21,076 nt of DNA, taken from Candidatus Latescibacterota bacterium. Lineage in GTDB: Bacteria > Latescibacterota > UBA2968 > GCA-2709665. The stretch lies in assembly GCA_012271065.1 (NCBI GenBank), contig JAAXHE010000105.1, positions 1-21,076 on the forward strand. The letters are read 5' to 3'. The translations under genes and the position numbers were made by a program. This document shows, piece after piece, positions 15,701 through 21,076 of the stretch (within the stretch, counting starts at the first letter, position 1; each line of letters opens with the position of its first letter). The notes below the pieces were generated by a model. That model searched no databases and was not told the origin of the DNA. It saw only the letters and a program-made list of their open reading frames with translations.

Positions 15701-16316
15701 CACGGCGTTGAGAGTCACAGACACGGACGGCGATGGCAGGGCCGAGGTTCTGGCTGGCACGGAATACTACACGCCGCTGACGGTACACAACTTCGACGGG
15801 TCGTTTCGCTGGTCCACGTTCGAGCAGGTTGGATCGCACGGCAACGCCACAACGCCCAGGCGCGGCATCGGTCTGAAACATATGGTGCTGTGCGACCTGG
15901 ACCGCGACGGCGTTCTGGAAGTCGTTTACGGTACGGAAGACGGTTGGATCTACGCCGTTAAACCCCGGGACGGCGCCGAACTCTGGCATACCAATCTGGT
16001 GGGCGAAGTCACCGGGCTTATCGTCCTGGAGGATGTACTGATTGCGGCGTGCGAATTCGGCGTGCTGTACGGGTTTGACTTTAACGGGAATCTGATTTGG
16101 CGACGCCACGAAGTGGAATGGATCCACACGCTCGCCGAATCAGCCGGTGTAGTCGCCGCCGCCGTCAACCGGCGGGAGATCCGGACGTACGACCGGGAGG
16201 GACGCTGCCAGGGTTCGCTGGAAATACCCGCGAACGTCACTTCGCTCACCGCGGCGCAGAGCGGGTTCGTGTGTGCCGATGAACGGGGCGTCGCAATGAT
16301 TGATCTTCAGGCATGA
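12774..16316 (+). CDS. Heparinase II/III-like protein with C-terminal FG-GAP/PQQ-like propeller
   Basis: The 1180-residue chain has three parts. Residues 1-200 form an alpha/beta region ('GNLANNRAIQRLY', 'PGENGYLVKSISDPFG') like the N-terminal domains of some glycosidases. Residues about 200-800 look like a polysaccharide lyase: an alpha/alpha toroid with an N293-H294 pair in 'IRQNHTTF', then a beta-sandwich with H530-G-H532-E-D534 in the position of the heparinase II/III C-terminal domain. After a Pro/Ala-rich linker (about 815-832) a beta-propeller follows with four calcium-loop motifs at D887, D938, D983 and D1041 (DIDGDG, DLEGNG, DTDGDG, DLDRDG) mixed with PQQ-like 'W-blade' strands. The expected role is uronic-acid polysaccharide cleavage plus binding. 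The N-terminus has no signal peptide, which is odd for such a protein. ATG 12774 overlaps the upstream stop. The domains are fairly sure; activity and substrate are not. Confidence 0.78.
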   Translation: MTDPELRTTRSRAFNPTDLADDILLVVPDDMLRHSAVASVRDAVGKVGRPPETIPQGCFRPEQFRERHVIACGNLANNRAIQRLYTARCCFVDTLFPGENGYLVKSISDPFGYGRNCIVAGASSDDGLAAGLGIFTDIVAAGNGCLDRVHAASSGPETPLPPDASEINRMVRDDLKIWGTGWSASPFRGGRLLTYLWRHYLTDHPVWARAAVEILKGSIEPWRAECRAHPEAYHCFFNLHLYIHLWDLVEDNPLFTREDRLGAVTMFAELLRHLMKLSYVSEEVNPPGEIRQNHTTFIGLNLAVGGDYMTRRHGIGEFRRANEIASRIFEGQMDCYKPDDDGGVGYVWHAPQETLSYSLYRDDDRYLTGGHVADLCKLAVVTTDNMRSECGYGDTSGYSAFSTDGWEARLWPLMVSTWYRPDPGHLWTLNWLGEAKRPPTDGALHGLYSAVEYVGDRFAIEGCATEAPRDLLGICVMDMPDAVLSWVRRYTPQPHHPDPRRRYFDKLSLRRNFEPGGEYLLLEGIGTTCHGHEDTNAIIRLTWNNRAWLADGDYIRAAPRFHNSVTVMRDGVGVLDSPGDSVVIPPLASLSIGNDGAELATLRSEAAGYNGVDWQRDIFWRKGRYMVVMDRLRCHEAGDYRLQCLWRTVGDPALEAEGVCIRQEGEEFHIRNADGSSQEIVPDTHVKSRWGSYPYSDGTISVLHQRTGCTLDAGTSFTFLNLLTPGPDIRIERIGADAVKVTDGDEVALLGAGTLELDGLQLSGSMFGCLARGNRVVLNGVERLGGRAVDSDERELDDPELAARIRRAPEASQAARPAARPPVSGGPADRWRREFPHRIRHVCVSDEGKLLLAYGTEVACLRAATGDTAWSRSIDAEGGASRVHLSDIDGDGNSEAMVGTEDSQLVVLEGESGSERWRRPMANMFNRGTRVSAIAVADLEGNGDLSVLAGTEGWFVNAFANDGSLRWAEWFRYHAITALRVTDTDGDGRAEVLAGTEYYTPLTVHNFDGSFRWSTFEQVGSHGNATTPRRGIGLKHMVLCDLDRDGVLEVVYGTEDGWIYAVKPRDGAELWHTNLVGEVTGLIVLEDVLIAACEFGVLYGFDFNGNLIWRRHEVEWIHTLAESAGVVAAAVNRREIRTYDREGRCQGSLEIPANVTSLTAAQSGFVCADERGVAMIDLQA

Positions 16317-16406
16317 AAATCCATGTGCAATAGTTGCCGTATACCATAACCGGATGAACCCGACGAAAACCGGTATAAGATATATTATGTAAACTTACGA
16401 TTCGCG

Positions 16407-16420
16407 AAACAGGGCTGTTT
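16407..16420. repeat. Short inverted repeat in the convergent gap
   Basis: AAACAG (16407-16412) and CTGTTT (16415-16420) are perfect complements with a 2-nt spacer. The 124-bp gap between the heparinase-like stop and the HTH gene stop also has TATACC (16340-16345) matched by GGTATA (16372-16377). Neither has a clean T-run, so I do not call a terminator, though the gap must end two convergent transcripts. Confidence 0.3.
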
Positions 16421-16440
16421 ACCGTTTTCTGCGATTATTT

Positions 16441-17109
16441 CTATATGAATGGCTCTTTTTTGTCGCTTCTGCTCTGTAGCGTGGATAATTCGGTTTTCAG
16501 CCGCCCTATTTCCCGGTTTTTGCCCGCCAGGTCCTCTTTAAATGCCTCACAGCTGTTTTCGAGGGCCTTGTTCTTTTCTTTCAGGGAATTCCGTTCTTCA
16601 CCAAGGCGCTTCAGTTCCTTTCGGAGCCAATGTGCCGAAAGCGCCGCCTCTTCCCTGGCTTTTTCGGCCACGCGGAGACTTTCGCGCAACCCCTCAATGT
16701 CATCCTTGTATTTTCGCGCTTCGGTCCAACCGGACGCCGACGACGCTTCGAGTTGGGCCTGTCGTTCGTTCAGTGCGCGAATTTCGGCCGTGCGTTCCGC
16801 CAGTGCCCGCTCGACGGCATCCAGTTTTCCTATTCGTTGTTGCAACTGGTCGTAGTCGCCCCGGTCGAGCTGTACCAGTGACTCGTTATGGAGTCCCTCC
16901 AGTCTTTCCGGATATAGAAGTTTTCCATATTTTTTCCTGTAAATTTCCAATATATTTCCTTTGGGAATCCGCCACGCGCCATTCCACTTCCGGGCTTTCA
17001 GATATTCCCGATCTATATAGTTTCGGACCGTTTTCGTGGTCACTTTAAGTAAATTCGCGGCTTGGTCGATGGTCAGATGCTCCGCCTGGTCGATCTGAAT
17101 GTCGGACAT
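16441..17109 (-). CDS. Excisionase/MerR-type helix-turn-helix protein with a long coiled coil
   Basis: The 222-residue protein starts with a compact DNA-binding domain (about 9-60): 'HLTIDQAANLLKVTTKTVRNYIDR' followed by 'ARKWNGAWRIPK' reads as the helix-turn-helix and wing of the HTH_17/excisionase family. From about residue 85 to 215 it is almost all charged heptad sequence (Glu, Lys, Arg, Leu), predicted as a coiled coil. The layout recalls KfrA-like or other multimerising DNA-binding proteins, but I cannot name a family for the full chain. ATG 17109 has GGAGG four bases upstream on this strand. The gene and its flanks are more AT-rich than the neighbours, which could mean recent acquisition. 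The inverted repeat at 17141-17162 in its promoter region is a plausible binding site for the protein itself. Confidence 0.75.
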   Translation of the reverse strand: MSDIQIDQAEHLTIDQAANLLKVTTKTVRNYIDREYLKARKWNGAWRIPKGNILEIYRKKYGKLLYPERLEGLHNESLVQLDRGDYDQLQQRIGKLDAVERALAERTAEIRALNERQAQLEASSASGWTEARKYKDDIEGLRESLRVAEKAREEAALSAHWLRKELKRLGEERNSLKEKNKALENSCEAFKEDLAGKNREIGRLKTELSTLQSRSDKKEPFI

Positions 17110-17140
17110 AGATCCTCCATTACTTGATTATTCCATTTAT

Positions 17141-17162
17141 TTTCCTAAATTATTATAGGAAA
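17141..17162. promoter_or_regulatory. Inverted repeat between the HTH gene and gcvT (possible operator)
   Basis: TTTCCTA (17141-17147) and TAGGAAA (17156-17162) are perfect reverse complements around an 8-bp AT-only spacer. The site is 31 bp upstream of the HTH gene and 61 bp upstream of gcvT, in the AT-rich divergent promoter region. It suits autoregulation by the HTH protein and possibly control of gcvT. Confidence 0.4.
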
Positions 17163-17223
17163 TTTCATTCCTGAATTCAAGGAAGATTCGCGATTCGGTA
17201 TTGTTTTCCGGAAGGATGCTCAA

Positions 17224-18333
17224 ATGGACGACGCAACCCTGAAACGCACCCCACTCTACCGGCAGCATGTCAAACTGAATGCCAAGATGGTCGAATTCGG
17301 CGGATGGGAGATGCCGGTTCAGTATGCCGGCATCATTGAGGAACATCGGGCGGTAAGAACGGCGGCGGGGCTGTTTGACGTGAGCCACATGGGGCAGATC
17401 CGGGTCTCTGGGACCGGCGCGAGGGATTTTCTGCGATATCTGGCAGCCAACGATATCCGGAAACTGGATATCGGCAGATGCCAATATTCCTTTCTCCTGA
17501 ACGAGCGCGGCGGTACGATCGACGACATGATGGTCTATCGGACCGGTGAGGACTCATACACACTCGTCGTCAACGCCTCGAACGCCGAAAAAGACTGGGC
17601 GCACATTGTTTCCACGGGGACCGGCCTGAAGGACGTCCGTCTGGAGAACCGGATCGGCAAACGGGCCCTCCTGGCCTTCCAGGGTCCACTGGCGGCTGAA
17701 ATCCTGTCGGAGCTGACGCCCGAAGACGTCGGGGCCCTGCGTTTCCACGATGTACGCCCGTACACCGTTGCCGGCTGGCCCGTAATGCTCGCGGCGTCGG
17801 GTTATACCGGGGAAAACGGATTCGAAATCTTCGTGGAGACGAACGAGGTGGAATCGCTGTGGTGCGCGCTTCTCGAGGCCGGCAATCGCGCCGGAGCGGT
17901 ACCGGCCGGTCTTGGAGCCCGCGATACCCTCCGGCTGGAGGCTTCGCTGGCTCTTTACGGGCACGAACTCGACGAGAATACGTCCCCTCTGGAGGCCAAC
18001 CTCGGTTTTGCCGTGGCGAAAACGGGGGCTTACATCGGCTATGAAGCGATCCGGGAACAGTTGGCGGGCGGCGTCAGCAAGAGGCTGGTCATGCTTGAAA
18101 TGATCGACAAGGGCATTCCACGCCAGGGTTACCGGATTCATCGTTCGGACGGCAGCGACGCGGGTGTGATCACCAGCGGGTCGGTTTCACCGTGGACCGG
18201 CAGGATCATCGCCATGGGCTTTGTGGACCCGAAGCTTGCCCGCCGGGAACAGGAAGTGCTTGTTGCCGTCCGAAACCGGCGGCTTCGGGCGAAGGTGGTT
18301 CGCAGGCCGTATTATCGGCGACCCGGAAGTTAA
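17224..18333 (+). CDS. gcvT: Glycine cleavage system T protein (aminomethyltransferase)
   Basis: GcvT releases ammonia from the aminomethyl group on lipoylated H protein and passes the one-carbon unit to tetrahydrofolate (EC 2.1.2.10), in the cytoplasm. The 369-residue length is normal. The N-terminus has the family pattern 'LKRTPLYRQHVKLNAKMVEFGGWEMP' in short pieces, then 'AGLFDVSHMGQIRVSG', and the conserved acidic pair D100-D101 in 'GGTIDDMMVYR', the position of the catalytic Asp in the E. coli enzyme. 'ASGYTGENGFEIF', 'LGARDTLRLEA' and 'ITSGSVSPW' complete the folate-binding and C-terminal domains. ATG 17224 follows a GGAAGGA ribosome-binding site. The H and P proteins are not adjacent, so the gene stands alone here. 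It ends 92 bp before a terminator shared with leuS. Confidence 0.97.
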   Translation: MDDATLKRTPLYRQHVKLNAKMVEFGGWEMPVQYAGIIEEHRAVRTAAGLFDVSHMGQIRVSGTGARDFLRYLAANDIRKLDIGRCQYSFLLNERGGTIDDMMVYRTGEDSYTLVVNASNAEKDWAHIVSTGTGLKDVRLENRIGKRALLAFQGPLAAEILSELTPEDVGALRFHDVRPYTVAGWPVMLAASGYTGENGFEIFVETNEVESLWCALLEAGNRAGAVPAGLGARDTLRLEASLALYGHELDENTSPLEANLGFAVAKTGAYIGYEAIREQLAGGVSKRLVMLEMIDKGIPRQGYRIHRSDGSDAGVITSGSVSPWTGRIIAMGFVDPKLARREQEVLVAVRNRRLRAKVVRRPYYRRPGS

Positions 18334-18425
18334 GATCCCGTCCCGGAACACCAGCGTCATCCCCCCTACCCTGCCCGTGTCGTATTTTCCGCCCACGCGG
18401 GCCTGCACACGCAGCCGGATTAAAA

Positions 18426-18460
18426 AAAGACCCGGCATCGCTCGACGATCCCGGGTCTTT
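18426..18460. terminator. Bidirectional rho-independent terminator between gcvT and leuS
   Basis: AAAGACCCGG (18426-18435) pairs perfectly with CCGGGTCTTT (18451-18460), and the loop holds a further ATCG/CGAT pairing. Flanking A and T runs give a U-tail on either strand. It sits between the stops of two convergent genes, two bases from the leuS stop codon. Confidence 0.85.
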
Positions 18461-18462
18461 AT

Positions 18463-20916
18463 CTACACCACGATGTTGACGAGGCGATTGGGAACGACAA
18501 TCACCTTCTTGGGCGCTTTGCCCGCGAGATGGCTCCTCACATTCGGCTGCTCCAGCGCCAGCCTCGTGACGTCGTTGCCCTCCGCATCCACGTCCACCTG
18601 AAACCTGGCGCGGACCTTGCCGTTGACCTGCACCGGCATCTGAATGGTTGCCGGACGCGCAAGATCCTCGTCCCATTCCGGCCAGGCCTGCTCGTGGACG
18701 CTGTAGCTCCCGCCGATGCGTTCCCACAATTCTTCCGATATATGCGGCGCAAAGGGCGCCAACAGCAGGCACAGCGAGCGAATGGCATCTTTCCAGGCAT
18801 CCGATTCGACGACGGCAGCGGTCTTCAGTTTGCCAAGACGGCTGACACAGGTCATCAACGCGGCGACGGCGGTGTTGAAGTCGAAGGATTCCAGGTCCTC
18901 CGAGACTTTTCTGATCGCCTGGTGGGTGATCCTTCTCAATTCCGTTGTCTCCCCGGTTCCCGGGGGTTTGCCGGCCGACGCAGCCGGCTCGCTGACAAGA
19001 GACCAGACCCGGTTCAGAAACCGGGGAACGCCTTCCAGGCTCGCCGAGTTCCAGGGGCCGCCCTGGTCCCAACGGCTGATGAACATAAGATATGCCCTGA
19101 CGCTGTCAACGCCGTGCGCGTCGATGAGATCGTCCGGGTTCACCACGTTTCCGCGGGACTTGCTCATTTTCTCGGAATCCTCTCCGAGAATGATGCCCTG
19201 ATTGAACAGCCGGACCATCGGTTCGGCCTCGTCGGTGGCGATGAGCTTCATGTCCCGCATCGCCCTGGTGAAGAAACGGGTATACAGCAGATGCATGGTC
19301 GCGTGCTCGATACCACCCGTATATTGATCCACCGGCAGCCAGTACGCCCCCTCTTCCGGGTCGAACGGTCCGGCTGCGAATTGCGGGCTGAGATACCGGT
19401 ACTGATACCACGACGAACACATGAACGTATCCATCGTATCGGTTTCTCTCCGCGCGTCCCCCTGGCATTCAGGGCAGGTCGTATGCAGGAATCCCTCGTG
19501 ACGCTTCAGTGGAGATTCGCCCGTGGGCAGAAACTCCGCATCTTCCGGCAGTTTCACAGGAAGATCCGTCTCAGGAACCGGCACAACGCCGCAGGTGTCG
19601 CAGTAGACGATCGGTATGGGGCAGCCCCAGTACCGCTGGCGGGAGATCAGCCAGTCGTGCAACCGATAGTTGACCTTGCGCTTACCGATTCCCCGCGCTT
19701 CCAGATCTTCGGCCACCGCGACCTTCGCCGCGTCGGACGGCATGCCGCTGAACCGGCCTGAATTGGCCAGCGTGCCCTTTTCCTCGTAGGGACGCCCTAG
19801 CGGTCGGCCATCCCAGTCCGACGGCGCGATGACAGTCGGAACGGGCAATCCGTACTGTTTCGCGAAACCGAAATCCCGCTCGTCGTGTCCTGGTACGGCC
19901 ATGATCGCGCCGGTTCCGTACGTCGTAAGCACATAATCGGCGATATAGATGGGTACCTCGGCGTTGTTCATCGGGTTGATCGCATACGCTCCCGTAAAGA
20001 CACCGTCGCGATCCTTGTCCAGAGACAACCGGTCGATTTCCGACCGCCGGCCGGCTTCCTCCCGGTACGATGCGACCTCCGCCGCGCGGGCCCGGGATGT
20101 AATCGCGTCGACAAGCTCGTGTTCAGGCGCCAATACCGCGAACGTAACCCCGAATATCGTATCCGCGCGCGTGGTAAAAACCCGAAACGATTCACCCGAA
20201 CCCTTCACGGCCATTTCAAACTCCACCCCTTCACTGCGGCCTATCCAGTTGGTCTGCATCGTTTCGACCCGTCCGGGCCAGTCCAGGCCCGAAAAATCAA
20301 GCAGCGAATCCGCGTATTTCGTAATCCGGAACAACCACTGATCCAGGTCTTTTTTTTCAACGGGTGTATCGCACCGTTCGCAATGGCGGTCATCTCCCCA
20401 CACCTGCTCTCTGGCAAGCGTCGTATTGCAACGCGGACACCAGTCCACCGGAGCCTTTTTCCGATAGGCCAATCCGTGGCGAAAGAACTGCAGGAAGAGC
20501 CACTGCGTCCACTTGTAGTACTCGGGTTCACACGTTACGATCTCCCTTTCCCAGTCGAACATGGCACCCATTTTCTTCAGGTGTCCACGCATTTTCTCTA
20601 CGTTGTCCATGGTCCATTTGGCCGGATGAATCCCTCGTTCGATGGCGGCGTTTTCCGCCGGCAGTCCGAACGCATCAAACCCTATTGGAAACAAGACGTT
20701 ATATCCATTCATCCGCATCCATCTGGCGCGTGCGTCGGAAGGCACCATCGCGTACCAGTGCCCGATATGCAGGTCTCCCGAGGTATACGGCAACATGGTC
20801 AGCGCATAGTGCTTGGGCCTGCCTTTCCTGACGCCGCTCCTGTAGACACCTGTCTGCTCCCAGCGAGTGCGCCACTTTGACTCGATCGCTTCGAAATCGT
20901 ATCCACTTTCAGCCAT
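18463..20916 (-). CDS. leuS: Leucyl-tRNA synthetase
   Basis: This class I enzyme charges tRNA-Leu with leucine (EC 6.1.1.4). At 817 residues it has the normal bacterial length. HIGH lies at 50-53 and KMSKS at 583-587, both intact. A zinc-binding Cys cluster (CPRC ... CERC) appears near residue 160-180, followed by the CP1 editing domain with 'VPGHDERDFGFA'. The catalytic-core stretch 'MDTFMCSSWYQYRYLSP' and the C-terminal anticodon-binding and tail domain ('LAPFAPHISEELWE', 'VNGKVRARF') are present. I chose ATG 20916, with GGGAG seven bases upstream on this strand; a GTG at 20937 would add seven residues but lies before that site. The gene has a palindromic repeat just upstream, in its promoter region, and ends at the terminator shared with gcvT. 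Confidence 0.97.
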   Translation of the reverse strand: MAESGYDFEAIESKWRTRWEQTGVYRSGVRKGRPKHYALTMLPYTSGDLHIGHWYAMVPSDARARWMRMNGYNVLFPIGFDAFGLPAENAAIERGIHPAKWTMDNVEKMRGHLKKMGAMFDWEREIVTCEPEYYKWTQWLFLQFFRHGLAYRKKAPVDWCPRCNTTLAREQVWGDDRHCERCDTPVEKKDLDQWLFRITKYADSLLDFSGLDWPGRVETMQTNWIGRSEGVEFEMAVKGSGESFRVFTTRADTIFGVTFAVLAPEHELVDAITSRARAAEVASYREEAGRRSEIDRLSLDKDRDGVFTGAYAINPMNNAEVPIYIADYVLTTYGTGAIMAVPGHDERDFGFAKQYGLPVPTVIAPSDWDGRPLGRPYEEKGTLANSGRFSGMPSDAAKVAVAEDLEARGIGKRKVNYRLHDWLISRQRYWGCPIPIVYCDTCGVVPVPETDLPVKLPEDAEFLPTGESPLKRHEGFLHTTCPECQGDARRETDTMDTFMCSSWYQYRYLSPQFAAGPFDPEEGAYWLPVDQYTGGIEHATMHLLYTRFFTRAMRDMKLIATDEAEPMVRLFNQGIILGEDSEKMSKSRGNVVNPDDLIDAHGVDSVRAYLMFISRWDQGGPWNSASLEGVPRFLNRVWSLVSEPAASAGKPPGTGETTELRRITHQAIRKVSEDLESFDFNTAVAALMTCVSRLGKLKTAAVVESDAWKDAIRSLCLLLAPFAPHISEELWERIGGSYSVHEQAWPEWDEDLARPATIQMPVQVNGKVRARFQVDVDAEGNDVTRLALEQPNVRSHLAGKAPKKVIVVPNRLVNIVV

Positions 20917-20944
20917 TTGACGGCTCCCTGTACTCACAGTTTAC

Positions 20945-21043
20945 CAGTCCGTTGACAAAGTCGCTCTGCAGGCGAGGCCGAGCAACGCAGTATTTCGACC
21001 GCAAGGGCCAGCCGTAGCCCGGATGGGCTTTTTCAACGGGCTG
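20945..21043. repeat. Palindromic REP/MITE-like element with imperfect inverted ends
   Basis: The left end CAGTCCGTTGACAAAGTC (20945-20962) matches the reverse complement of 21026-21043 at 15 of 18 positions, bounding a unit of about 99 bp with no coding capacity. Inside is a hairpin with a T-run, AGCCC-GGAT-GGGCT followed by four T (21016-21033), which reads as a terminator on the + strand. The unit sits 28 bp upstream of the leuS ATG. Only one copy is in the window, so its dispersal in the genome is an expectation, not an observation. Confidence 0.6.
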
Positions 21044-21076
21044 TAAGGGGACACCGCGGCCGATGCACCCCCGTTC

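Noticed and set aside
18529..19761. 410-codon plus-strand frame opposite leuS
   Set aside because: The minus strand encodes an intact leucyl-tRNA synthetase with HIGH and KMSKS motifs; this frame is a mirror artefact.

Overview
The window is about 21 kb of GC-rich bacterial DNA with dense gene packing. A lipoprotein adaptor and RND pumps imply a double-membrane (diderm) cell. Leucyl-tRNA synthetase and the glycine-cleavage T protein are chromosomal housekeeping genes, so this looks like chromosome, not plasmid or phage. The mix of a golvesin-type domain, a heparinase II/III-like protein with FG-GAP repeats, TTG/GTG starts and a diadenylate cyclase resembles uncultured FCB-type phyla (Latescibacterota- or Rhodothermota-like). 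That placement is a guess from gene style, not an identification.

Left part (1-10567, all + strand). The 3' end of a gene encoding a golvesin/xanthan-lyase-like domain with an Arg/Gly-rich tail is followed by a transport cluster: an adaptor lipoprotein (493-1575), a 483-bp structured non-coding gap with a strong intrinsic terminator (1840-1887), a first RND permease (2059-5142), a 1570-residue second RND permease fused to an ABC ATPase (5139-9851), and a small ABC-2-type permease (9845-10567). The last three genes overlap by 4 and 7 bp. In the fusion protein the ABC domain is itself split: its first strand lies before, and its Walker A core after, a membrane insert of about 170 residues. This RND/ABC hybrid is the most unusual thing in the window and the best candidate for an undescribed system.

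Middle part (10621-16316). A minus-strand gene fuses a CdaA-type diadenylate cyclase to a YbbR (CdaR-like) domain and carries a change in the RHR motif. Divergent from it, a membrane-anchored TPR protein is translationally coupled (ATGA) to a large heparinase II/III-like protein that ends in a calcium-binding FG-GAP/PQQ-like propeller and has no visible signal peptide.

Right part (16441-21076). A minus-strand excisionase-type HTH plus coiled-coil protein diverges from gcvT across an AT-rich region with an inverted repeat. gcvT and leuS converge on a shared bidirectional terminator (18426-18460). Upstream of leuS lies a roughly 99-bp palindromic element with imperfect 18-bp inverted ends, of the type dispersed as REP/MITE repeats. 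I see no tRNA, rRNA, CRISPR array or complete insertion sequence.
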